From Kwoniella bestiolae CBS 10118 (Eukaryota; Basidiomycota; Tremellomycetes; Tremellales; Cryptococcaceae): a stretch of 64,000 nucleotides of DNA. Below, piece by piece: positions 1 through 9,943 of this stretch. Each line of letters opens with the position of its first letter. Position 1 is the stretch's first letter. The DNA lies in assembly GCF_000512585.2 (NCBI RefSeq), contig NC_089241.1:2542001-2606000 (forward strand), in the 5' to 3' direction. Below the pieces are notes generated by a model. The model saw only the letters and a program-made list of their open reading frames with translations. It was not told the DNA's origin and did not search any database. The translations under genes and the position numbers were made by a program.

Positions 1-882
1 ATTTGAGAGAAGTTGGTAGTGATAGTGGTAGTCACATGTATCCATGTATCATGCACTGTAGTCCGTCACTCAATCCCGCAAACTACTCTGATTTGAAAGG
101 GCACGGTCTCACGATCTGAATTCAAAATATTCCCACTCTTGAGAAGTCGCAGTTGGATACTGTATTGTTCCGCGATTCAGTCTTGGATCGCTGACAACTG
201 AAGTGCTTCAAAGACACTCGAATGAAACCTGATGACCACCAATGTCATATACAGGAATCGCAAAAACGTAAATGACACTGTATCAAAGACGTTACTGCGA
301 GACCTAATGAGGATTACTGAGAATCTGATTCACACATGGATCTCTACGTGTTGCGTATGTGAGATTGATCAGCACAGAGAAGCTGTCGAATTGATTCCAC
401 TACATGTGCGATGTGGCATGAAGGGCAAAGAGCAGAGAAGAGAGATAGGAGTCACGAAATATGAGATTCGTTTTAACTCTATCGGATACCCTAGATCTAC
501 AAAAGGCTACTCATACCGAAGATCTTAGCTACAACAGAATTGACTTGTATAAGCTCATTAAATAAGCAAAGCTGAGCGTAGGCAAGATATCAGATATAGG
601 ATATAGGATATAGAACATATATCATGCCGCACATTTCCATCAACGCGAAGTGAATCAGCTTGACTGTTGTAAAAATCCTGAGTAGGATCGACTCTCTGGA
701 CGAAGAGTAGAAAAGCACCCGCTCGCAGAGATGTTAGATAGCTCGCTTGTTGTGCCAGCTGGTTTGACTGATGGGATGAAACTCGGACCGAGGGTACTGT
801 CTTGAGTTGTATCACGTACCCCTTCGGCGGAAAGACTCGATGGCTTGAGAGCAGAGTCACCATCACTCTGGGAGGATCCTTC
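1..882. other. No gene recognised
   Basis: I see no supported gene here. The open frames at 232-528 (+) and 558-866 (-) have no recognisable protein character. The left window edge could cut a gene's flank. Confidence 0.5.
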
Positions 883-2340
883 CTAGCTCTCTCCGCATGT
901 CCCGCTTGAGGTGCTTTGCTCGCTTTGCTCGGTTTTCAATTGGGTTTCATTTGACTTGGTCGTTCTACTGAACTTGCTGGGAGATCTGAATGATGGCATT
1001 GGTGGCAAGTAGCTAGCGAAAGTTCTCTTCGGTGGAATTACTCTTTTATGTGCGATCGTTGAGGGCGCATTGCCATTACCGTTCCACCTTGGAGAATCCG
1101 TCGCATGATAATCACCAATATCGTCCGTAAATATCCAACCAACCTTCGCTCTCGCTCGTTCGTTCAAGGTGTTGTAGACGGTATAGGGACATGGCGTCTG
1201 GTTGTAAGCCTCTTCGGTCAAGTGCCGGAAGGTTCGGGAGGAGTTTTCCTTTCCAGTTCACTCACTCTGTTTCGCAACATGAAGTGAGGATCCTGGTAAC
1301 CGCTACGATATCGCTTATCACGTGGTACTGCCCAGCTGTGCAACCTCCATCCATCCTTGGTCTCGTACTCATCTTTCTTTATCAAACCACTATCTTTGAG
1401 CAAAGTGTCGCACTCCTCTTTCATATACGGGACAACGCGCGAAACCTCAGTTGGCTTAAGCGTTTCCATTCCTATCAAGTGGCTCAATATATAGACCATG
1501 GATGGATTTGGCTCGTAATAATCACCGTGGTAGACCCTTGGATTTGGGCGAGAGTCTTCGACAAATTCAGAAACCAAAAATTTTGGCTTTGCATGAGACA
1601 TAGGCACGATAGTATGTTGAATGTATAAGGGGGATCTCGGATGTTGACCAGGTATATATAAGATCTGCGGGTGTCACGCGTTTTGTAGAGGGTTTGAAAA
1701 ACCTCCCGAACCATCTTGAGCTTGCATCCGGATGAGAGGTGCTCGTGTAAGATTTGCCCTTGCGAGTGTCTATTGGGCCCTGCTGCGAATGATCTGAGGC
1801 TTCCTCGAGTTGATCATCGTTCTTACGGTGTCTTTGCAAGCATTTGATAAATTCGTCGGGTTCCTTATGACAAGCAATTGGGCCATAAACATGGTGTCGA
1901 AATACAGCAAAATCAGGATCTGTCATTGCGGTCCATGAGATATGGTATGGTCCTTCTGACAGATCTTGTGGCTGTTTCTTGTTGGGTGGGATGTCACATT
2001 CCGTAACTCGCCATGATTGATCGATCCATGTACTACTGCGCTTTTCCAGGCCGACGTTCGCGATGAGGCGGTCGTACTCTCTATCGATGGTGGATTGCAC
2101 GTCAGAGATTTGATCGGGGCTGATGTCACGTACTTCACTGACGATAGTTAAACCTTTGGGATCTTTGACGTAAGGCCGGTACGCAATGTGAAGTGATGGT
2201 ATAACAGCTGGTAAAATGTAGTGTTCGATGTTTGGCTTGCGCCCAAGAACTTTATGTAGCTCAATCATTGTAGATTGCTCCTCTTTGGTAAGAGGACAGT
2301 CCGGAGACATAATGCTTGGTGAGTTGCGGAGGGTCGACAT
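883..2340 (-). CDS. Unrecognised protein with two diverged tandem copies of one domain
   Basis: I do not recognise the family. The start ATG is at 2340 and the TAG at 883-885. Copy A lies roughly at 2270-1900 and copy B at 1660-1260. Both show the same order: a hydrophobic strand, an (L/I)xPxx(V/I)S turn, a helix ending in L(I/L)xxxGL, a WRV/WRL strand followed by a P-x-(N/D)-K, and a DPxF…R(H/N) motif. A well-formed 56-nt intron (about 1265-1210, GTGAGT donor, TTGACC branch) links copy B to a Ser/Thr/Lys-rich tail. The junction between copy A and copy B, near 1590-1720, also changes frame. No strong donor is visible there, so either a weak-donor intron (about 1706-1640) or a frameshift must be invoked. 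No signal peptide or membrane segment is seen. Confidence 0.55.
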
Positions 2341-3556
2341 AGTATTGGTGTGTGAATGGATGAGGAGCTGGTGAAGAATGACGGGGAAATTTGATTTTGT
2401 GAAGGGGCTAGGGGGAAAGGAGAATAACGAAAATTATATGTGGGATTGGGAAGAGACAGCTGAATAGGACAGAAGAGCCGTCTTTTGTAGCGTTTCCGTT
2501 GCTCAGCAGCATGGTACATCGATTATCATCATCGCACAGCTTGCCACAAAGGTTGAGCACTTAGGAAGTCCAAGGTCCAAAACAGGAGTCGAAAAGGGGG
2601 GAAGACAAAGCATGTATTCGGTCGAGACTGAATATTAAGGCAAACGGTGACACCTTTTCAAACGCCTCAAAGGATGATGGACAGAATGTCTTTCATGCAG
2701 CTGTCCGAAGTAGTTTGTAGATCAAGTTAAAGGACAGCCAATATCGACTCAACAGGAGGTGAATGCATTTGTCGATACATAAATCACAAGGTGATACTCT
2801 ACTACGTATGTGAGAGAGCGCGAACACACATGAATCCACAATGATATTATCGTACGGTAAGAATGATAGACTATCATTCTTAAGTGCTCAGCCTCCTCCC
2901 TGTCCCATCAGACCCGTTGTTATCCCCACAGCGACTCTCCTGATACTGCAATGATCCTTTGTTCCGGATGCTACAGCAGGTCCTCAGTGGTTCAGTCGCT
3001 AGCCGTTGCGCCACCATCGCTCGAAATTCGCTCTGGACTGGCTATTTCAATGTACCGCACTTCAGATTGCACTCAGCCGGACGCGAGAATCCAGTAGGCA
3101 CCGGCAGCTTACAACACATTGGGCCAAGGTGATCATATGATAGGAGGAGTATCATCTGAGGGACTCGGAAATGCTTCGTGGAGACGATGTAAATGCGTTG
3201 AACGGCTATATCTCCTAGAAGGAAGGGCAATTTGTCAAGTAATTGCAACATGTATCAGTACCCTGCTATCAGGGGTAGGCAATCCTTTCATTACAATCCC
3301 GCTGACGATCAAGAGGCAATACTTCAATTCCGTACACCCCTTGGAATGATGACAACAAAGCAAGGAATTTTACAGTCAGCCGAAACATAAGTATAAGGAC
3401 CGAATCTCTTGGTCATCATACACCTGCTTGATCCGCCTTCCCAACCAGAGAGTGATTTCGGTGATCACTCCCCTCTCACTCACCAAGCCGAACACACATA
3501 CGTACAGTATTTCCGCTATCCTTTCTCGGAATCATCTGCTTCATCGTCTGCTCCTC
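2341..3556. other. Intergenic, nothing recognised
   Basis: Only short unsupported open frames are visible. The stretch includes the divergent upstream regions of the genes at 883-2340 (-) and 3557-4347 (+). I see no RNA gene or repeat. Confidence 0.4.
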
Positions 3557-4347
3557 ATGTTCACGCCATTACGGATACTCAGCATTTTGACCGCTTTGGT
3601 CCTAGCCAATGCCGAGTCGTCGCTAGTTGCCAGAACGGACGAGGCTAAGCTGGATCAGAGCCACAGTCACGCTACCGAAGAATACGAGGTTTGTCAATCG
3701 ACCTGGCCTTTCATCTGTGGATGGGAGCTGGGGACCAAAAGCCTTTTCGGGCCTTTGGAGTAGAAGTCAGCTTGACAATACCTATGTCCTTCAAGACACG
3801 ATGACAGATGAGGACGGGTGGAACAGGAGAGCAGGCAGTTGGTGGATCTACAGGAACACCGGTGTAGAGTTACAGTTCAACGAGAATCAGCAGCCTGTAA
3901 ATCCGCTGCCTGATGAGGATGTTCTATTCAAGTTGGACGTGAGTGATTCCGACGTACTCTGTGATTCGTCTCCACCCTGACATGAGGTAATCTTTGCATC
4001 GGAGCAGTGTATCCACGCTGTCCATAAGAGTGCTCCGAACAGTACTCTCTATCAAGAAGTTCTTGACTAATCAGCCGAGACGTTTATCAGACTATATGAC
4101 AACTATACTTGGGAAACACTGAAGGGCAAATCGAACTTTTATTGCCCGAGTGGCCAATGCGTCCACGAAAATTGCAAGGGTCATGCCGTTCCTACCTGGA
4201 CACAGGACATTGACGACAATCAAGTGAGCCTCAACCTCTTGTAGGTCTCAGATGCCGTATCCGATTATAGCTGATCGGTCCTTTTTTGATCTGATATTTC
4301 AGCACGGCAACGTCACTGCCGCCAGAGAACCCATCAGCCAAGCCTGA
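3557..4347 (+). pseudogene. Small secreted protein, decayed tandem copy
   Basis: The ATG at 3557 opens a typical signal peptide: a basic start, a Leu/Ile-rich core and an ANA-like cleavage site. After about 30 residues the frame homologous to the neighbour at 5326 continues one base out of phase (near 3640-3650) as LPKNTR…WGP…DEDGWNRR. A canonical intron starts at about 3939 (GTGAGT) and ends at 4006. The next exon carries HAVHKSAPN and the Cys motif CPSGQCVH, but an in-frame TAA near 4068-4070 interrupts it. A last intron (about 4224-4302) precedes a short exon ending in TGA at 4345-4347. One frameshift and one nonsense codon against clear similarity to its neighbour argue for a dead copy. 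Sequencing error remains possible. The function is unknown. Confidence 0.5.
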
Positions 4348-5325
4348 AGCCCCTAGCTCACTTGTGAGAGCTGTCCATCTTTGGTCGTCGAGCTCAAGAT
4401 CCTATCGTGACAACTAATTGTAAGAATCATCCTGTAGTGTATGCATTGTGTCGCTTAGGTGTCCAACGGGTACATGTACGATTGATAAGTGCGATAACGA
4501 TGATACACCGAGCTGGAAAGACTAGTCTTTATCCTTGTCAAGTCATCTTTTCATATGCCTGGACGGATGAAGCTCTTGCATATTGCCTCCAGCCAACAAA
4601 AGGCAGAACTGCAATGCGAGGGGGTGATCATTCCTTTGCTTGTCGGTGTAGGTCATACTACCCCGAAATGCCAAGCAAGTGAGAGATCTTCGTACATAGC
4701 CTGTCGTATATTATGCCTTCCCATCGGCGCCCTTGTATGCAAACGGCAAATTTGTCCGAAGCCTGATGTCGCCAGCTCGGCTCATCTACCCAGAATGAAT
4801 AATCCTTGAACGTAGACAAACGATGGACCTTGATCTACACTTCTTGAATCCTGGTTATGTACACATCTGTGATGTATTATGACGACAAAGGTTGCTTGAT
4901 TGACCAAGCAGAGAGATCCTATCAGGAATCTTCACTACCCGAGGCAATGTTATCAGATCAGCTGCAATCTTTGCGTTTAGCTGTACACCCTTTCATTAAT
5001 ATCGGATCAACGATATCACCCGTTCTATTAGCATGATCCTAGCTCGTTTCGTTTCAATCTCCCTGATACGCAAAATCGTACAAAGGAGTTTTGACACATT
5101 ATATCCAAAAAGGCGTTTCGAGAGCTCGTCATAAAAGTATAAAGATGGCAAGAGTCGAAGGAATAAGGTTTGACCTTACAATGTCAGCAGTAAGCTAACA
5201 GATATTGCTCGAGCGCATTCCCGACGGTGTCCGAATAAGTCAAACTAGAGTACAATAACATCGCAAGATAGAACTCGCAAGTTTCTGACCATACTATATC
5301 TTGCGCGACATACACTGAGCACACC
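4348..5325. other. Spacer between two paralogous secreted-protein genes
   Basis: Open frames at 4407-4682 and 4555-4809 look like chance. Nothing else is recognised. The stretch includes the presumed promoter of the gene at 5326. Confidence 0.4.
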
Positions 5326-6179
5326 ATGCGCACCCTTTTACAACTCATCGGTATTTTTTCCACCCTCGGTCTTGCCGCCACTTCCAGGGATCTGAGCCAA
5401 CGACAAGACGACTCGGAATGGGTCAAATCCAGATTTGAGCTGCCGAAGAACACCAGAATAGTCAATCTATCAGGTTTTTCCTCAGGTGTGTGTGGGGTCC
5501 ACTCCCTGCCGAAGATAGATTTGACAGGATCGATCTGAACAATGAGCAGCTTCATGTGTATCCGTACATGACCGATACGGACGAGGACGGGTGGAATAGG
5601 AGACCGGTATTGTGGTATATCTACAGGGATAGCGGTGTAGACTTGAAGTTTGATAAGAAGGGACAACCACTGAATCCACTGCCTGACAAGGACGTTCTGT
5701 ACAATTTGACGGTAGGTCTGTCGATTGATCGAATATCAGAGAATGACAAACAGAGACTGACTACGGCTTTCGATCATACACACAGTGTTACCATGCAGTC
5801 CACAAGAGTGCTCCAAACGGAGCACACTTCTCCCAGAAGCTTAACCTATCCGCACAAACAATCATCAGACCATATGGGAATGACATTTGGGAGAGTCTCA
5901 GGGGGAAAGCAAATTTCTATTGTCCCTCTGGTGGCTGCGTCCATTCGGATTGTCAGGGTCAATACATTCCTAATTGGACCCAAGAATTATATGACGAGCA
6001 AGTGAGTCCGGTGTAACTCATCGTCTACAAACTTCTGTTGTTGGGGGATCAATCGCTGATTTCCGGCGATCAACATAATGTAGCACGGGAATACCACCAC
6101 TTCCAGGGACCCTATCAATCAAATTGCAGGTACCAATAGTACATCCTCGTCAAGTGCAGCCGCCACTCAGAGTGCTTGA
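5326..6179 (+). pseudogene. Small secreted Cys-containing protein, frame-disrupted copy
   Basis: Paralogue of 3557-4347 in the same orientation. The ATG at 5326 starts a signal peptide (hydrophobic core about residues 4-18, AATS-like end). The mature part has LPKNTR, WGP, DEDGWNRR and NPLPD(K/E)DVL, all shared with the neighbour. Between LPKNTR and WGP the frame shifts by two bases inside a GTGTGTGTGG run (about 5485-5495), as expected from a TG-slippage event. A 29-nt GT-AG intron (5485-5513) would also restore the frame, but it would delete the conserved WGP. The later introns are canonical (about 5713-5790 and 6003-6083). The C-terminal part has CPSGGCVHSDCQ and a Ser/Thr/Ala-rich end (TGA at 6177-6179). 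The family is not recognised; an extracellular location is inferred from the signal peptide. Confidence 0.5.
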
Positions 6180-6623
6180 TATGTGTACGATGGTCATACA
6201 GACTCGTCCTAGTGACAAAGCCTTAGACATATGACATATGTGTACCCTTGTAACATGCTTCGGCCGCGGAATGGCATTGTGCTTAATAATTACATTTAGC
6301 AATCCACGCACGGTCTTGTATTATATATGAATTGCGAAAAATGCCCCTCCAAAAGTTCAGAATAACACATTGCGCTGAGTAAACGTCGAAGAGATTATCA
6401 GAAGATGGCGGTTTTTCTGCTCGTAAGGGCGTGTCGAACATGTGTGCACAGTTTGGTACATAGATGAATCTGAGAAGACTCGAGAAGAAACGGGTCATTG
6501 CCATGAGGACATGTCCCCCAAACCCATCTTATGTATTCCCGTATCTTCCCGCATCTCGACTACAGTTGTATTCCGCCTTCACCGCTCGTCCATCCTGTGA
6601 GACCATCGCAGATTCGCTCCGCC
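6180..6623. other. Intergenic, nothing recognised
   Basis: Convergent 3' flanks of the genes at 5326-6179 (+) and 6624-7217 (-). No supported feature is visible. Confidence 0.4.
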
Positions 6624-7217
6624 TCAAACAGCTGTAGACTCCTCTGAGACAGGAACGAGGTTACGCCCCACAAAGTGAGCCTCGTAATCTATCACAAACC
6701 GACTTTTCTCCGTCAAAGTCGTATCGTCCCGTACATCGCTGAGTTGGAACTCCTGGTCCGCCAAGCTATTATCCGACCTATCAGTCCTAGGGTTCAGCTT
6801 GGAATAGTCCCCTCGTTTAGGCGCAATACTCTTGAACCTCGTGCCTCCCCCTTTGTTGCTATCCATGACGACGTCTTCCAACGTCTTGGATAACAGTTCA
6901 AATTGCGCTGTATCGTTAGTAGCGAGCGATAAGGGCAAGACATTGAGGAATCTGTGATTAGTCTGTCTGTAGAAGGATTTGGCCTCACGGTTCAAGGCCG
7001 ACATGATTTCGCTGTTTGGTAGATCCGTACCGACCGTGAAGACGGGCTTACTGTGGATGGTGAGGATGTACCCTCCCGATCGGTCGTCTTCGTACCGCGC
7101 TCGATGGGCTAGGAAATAGCCCGGTCGTTTACCCTCCCCAGTCGAGGCAGTGTATGCGCCACTTAGAGATCGGTCGAGAGGATAGGGCTTGGTTACATGT
7201 GAGGTGGGGGTCGACAT
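6624..7217 (-). CDS. Unrecognised single-exon protein, 197 aa
   Basis: The frame is continuous from ATG 7217 to TGA 6624-6626 with no intron. The protein is soluble, with no signal peptide or membrane segment. A strand followed by SKPxF, then DLPNSEIMSALN and an SFYRQ helix, then a TLEDVV helix, aligns by eye with the 338-aa protein at 19,489-20,560 (AKPTF…PSSKLLGEMAQTYQ…DTLAEIV). The two are probably distant paralogues. The function is unknown. The gene stands alone, with about 540 bp to the tRNA upstream. Confidence 0.6.
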   Translation of the reverse strand: MSTPTSHVTKPYPLDRSLSGAYTASTGEGKRPGYFLAHRARYEDDRSGGYILTIHSKPVFTVGTDLPNSEIMSALNREAKSFYRQTNHRFLNVLPLSLATNDTAQFELLSKTLEDVVMDSNKGGGTRFKSIAPKRGDYSKLNPRTDRSDNSLADQEFQLSDVRDDTTLTEKSRFVIDYEAHFVGRNLVPVSEESTAV

Positions 7218-7762
7218 GTTGGTGCGAGATGATGGAACTTGTGTTGGGGGTAAGAGGTACTACTTGAACTTTTTGTTTCTAAAGAGCTACGCGTTATATA
7301 CAGTAACTACCGTATCCAGAAACCAGAATCAAAGTTCGACTCGAGCTGCACCATCCTGAAGAAGGCTACTAGTATTGCATTTTACATACTGTATATCTTT
7401 TGTACCCCGTCCTTCCACAGGATCATGTCCGATCGGAGCATGTCAGCCTGAGAACCACTCTTGTATGCTCATTCGCGCTCTTTGTCCTCGAGAAGCATCA
7501 CGATCTCACCTACACTGTAATGCTGTGCTTCGAAATGTCCTTCTGGCTGGGTTAGCGCTCCTTTCACCTGCCACATCCCCTTTCTTGAAACACCAGTCGA
7601 CAACAAGGTGTGTTCCAGAACCCTCTCAAAGCGGGGCTGCAACGATCACCAGCATCTCAAAGGTGTTCCCCGGACGGATCTTGAAGAATCTCACAGCACC
7701 GTGAACATCCACCTGTCCTTCGAATGCCTCGGACACAAAAAGAATTAGACTTTGCAACTGAT
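7218..7762. other. Intergenic, upstream of 7217 (-)
   Basis: Holds the presumed promoter of the 197-aa gene and the downstream flank of the tRNA. The open frame at 7375-7704 is unsupported. Confidence 0.4.
7737..7741 (-). terminator. RNA polymerase III T-run after tRNA-Ser
   Basis: A run of five T on the minus strand, about 20 nt beyond the tRNA 3' end, fits a pol III terminator. Confidence 0.6.
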
Positions 7763-7865
7763 CGACTAAGACAAGATTTGAACTTGCGAGGCTTTCGCCA
7801 TGAGATAACTCGAATTAAAAGGACAAATTCAAGTCTCACCCCTTAACCACTCGGAGCACTTAGCC
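7763..7865 (-). tRNA. tRNA-Ser (anticodon UGA) with a 21-nt intron
   Basis: A full cloverleaf can be drawn. The acceptor stem is GGCTAAG/CTTAGTC with one G-U pair and a G discriminator. The D arm is the serine-type CCGAGTGGTTAAGG. The anticodon stem is TGAGA/TCTCA around loop CTTGAA, with anticodon TGA at 7831-7829. A long variable arm and a T arm GCAAG-TTCAAAT-CTTGT follow. The sequence between nucleotide 37 (position 7828) and 38 (position 7806) is 21 nt long (7827-7807). It sits exactly at the canonical tRNA intron position. No CCA is encoded, as expected in eukaryotes. The D arm and T arm supply pol III boxes A and B. Confidence 0.93.
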
Positions 7866-8354
7866 GGGGCGAGGGGCTACCGTTTTCAGCTCAAATATAT
7901 ACCCTGAAGACTTTGAACTCAGCCCATAATCACAATCTGATGAACGACGATACCGTATGCTATGCATGGCGTCCAAGCTCAAGGATTGGGTTCCTAGTCA
8001 GCAAGTCATATACATGCGGTCCTGTTAAGATCTGTTCGAAGAAGGAAACGCTGCCATAGACTCCTTGCGTGCTGTCTCATTTGTTGGATCACGCGCAATA
8101 ACAGGATAAGTCATAAATGCATGGGATGATGGTGATAACTGACGATATTGCCATACCACGAATGTCAATGAAAACCTGAATATGACGAGACTACCTTTAC
8201 TTCACTCTTGATCTCAAAGTCAGGTATAAGATCGAAGGGATGAGAGAGATGCGATGACAACATATATGGGAATAATGATATGAGAGTGGTTGATGGAAGG
8301 GTAGGTGAAGGATTGTTCATAGTCATGAGGTTGCCGTTCAGTGATAGACGGAGC
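7866..8354. other. Intergenic between tRNA-Ser and UBC7 3' end
   Basis: Nothing recognised; probably the UBC7 3' untranslated region and the tRNA upstream region. Confidence 0.4.
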
Positions 8355-9534
8355 TTAATCGTAAGCTTCTTCAGCAGATCTACGCGCTAACCGCTTCACT
8401 TTCTTCTTATACGCTATCGAGAAATCTCATGTCAGCTGAAAGACACCAACGATGATCGTATACTTAGCTGTAGATGGAAAACAAGCAACTCACATGCGAA
8501 GTCTTCTCGTACCTCCTTAGCGGCATCTACGTTTGCAGGGGAAGAGAGATCGGGAACGTCTTGGGAGAGAAGGGAAATGACCGAGATGAGCTACGAGCAA
8601 TGAAACAACGTCAGCTTAAAGGTCCCTATGGTGAACAAATGATGCCTGGAAGCTGACTGTAGTGTCTGCGCCAGAATGGCTTGGTAAAGCGCTGATTGTA
8701 GCACACTCACAACGCTCTCCACCGTATGCACAGGCAACCACCTTTCTCCCGCATCCTCATAACCCCATTCATCTTCTCCAGGTTGGTGCTATGGTAGAAA
8801 GAACGTGTAAGCTAATTGTTAAATCATGCCAACTGAAGACATTGCTGGCTTACCAGAATCGACACACAGACTTCTCCCTTCTTATCGCCTTTATCGTATA
8901 CTAAACATCAAGGTCGTTAGCTGATTGAACTGTTGGAATTGATGTCGGGCTTATCAACTGACCATTAGGATGCCACATTTCCGAATCAAAGATCATCTTG
9001 GGTGGTAATAATGGGAATTCCTAGATAATATCAACGAAAGGTCAGTTATCGTTCGCTTCCGTCATACATTTCGGTGGTGAGTATAATACGTACGGGAGGA
9101 AAGATGAGTCTAGCTTTGAGGATAGCTCCTTCGTATAACGTATCTGCTGGTCTAATAGCAGAAATAGGATGATGTCAGCTTCATTGTTTCTACCTACAAC
9201 ACAAAGCTAAAATACATACCCCATGATCACAATCTGCCATTCCAAGATGTTATCGTCATCCACCAGACCAGCTGAGAAACCATCCACGGGGTATTTCTGA
9301 AGGTCTAAAGAGGAAGAAAGGAATCAGCCAATGTCATGAACGATGAGCTGCACCCAGCTCATGAAGGATGCGAGATGCAATGAGAGCGGATCAAGGGAAG
9401 AGAATAGTATACCCACCCAATAACTGTTTCCTCAATATCAAACTGGAGTTGCTCGTGTTCGATATGGGTGTACCTGGTTTGGTGGAGGTTGGTCTCGAAC
9501 CACCTGGGGTGGAAACGCCGTTTGCTGGAGGCAT
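8355..9534 (-). CDS. UBC7: Ubiquitin-conjugating enzyme E2, UBC7/UBE2G1 type
   Basis: E2 enzyme that takes ubiquitin from E1 and passes it on with an E3. The UBC7/UBE2G class works in ER-associated degradation. Eight exons fit in phase: 9534-9417, 9304-9220, 9151-9094, 9020-8963, 8900-8854, 8788-8711, 8590-8494 and 8413-8355, giving 199 aa. The UBC fold begins after a 30-residue Ser/Thr/Pro-rich N-terminus. The HPN motif is in exon 4 and the catalytic Cys is in GEVCVSIL (exon 5). The acidic-loop insertion typical of the UBC7/G class, HQPGEDEWGYE, opens exon 6. The end DAAKEVRED is also family-typical. Length matches the family apart from the N-terminal extension. Assignment to UBE2G1 rather than UBE2G2 is likely but not certain. 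Confidence 0.93.
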
Positions 9535-9943
9535 GGTGGATTGGGTTCGGGTAAGAGCTGGGAGATCGGAAAGGTAGCGGGGTGAGAGGTAGGCTTGTTC
9601 TCTGTTCTGGTATGGTGTATTATGAGGTGAAGGTAAGGAGAAGGAAGGAAGGAAGGAAGAATAGGAATAGGATATCAATGTGAGGATCAACGAGGACCAA
9701 ACGGGCGATGGAATGATGATGAGATATAGGTGATGGTTAGGTGGCAAATGGGATATCAAGTCCACGTCATGTAGGAAACACGTGATTATCAACGACTGAA
9801 CCTCCAAGTCGGCGATCTCCACCTGCAGTGTCTTGATAAAAGTTGAAAAGTTGAGATTTCAAAGCAACAGCAATGTCTAGATATATCGATACACGCTCTT
9901 CATGTGTTAGATACATATATCGCAGTAGAAGAACGACGCCAGG
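9535..9943. promoter_or_regulatory. Divergent promoter region UBC7 / NOC4
   Basis: The 409 bp between the start codons of two divergent housekeeping genes must hold both promoters. The minus strand is C/T-rich just upstream of UBC7 (runs of CTTC near 9640-9660). No specific factor site is claimed. Confidence 0.55.

Noticed and set aside
232..528. 98-codon open frame on the plus strand
   Set aside because: Composition and lack of splice context look random; no motif.
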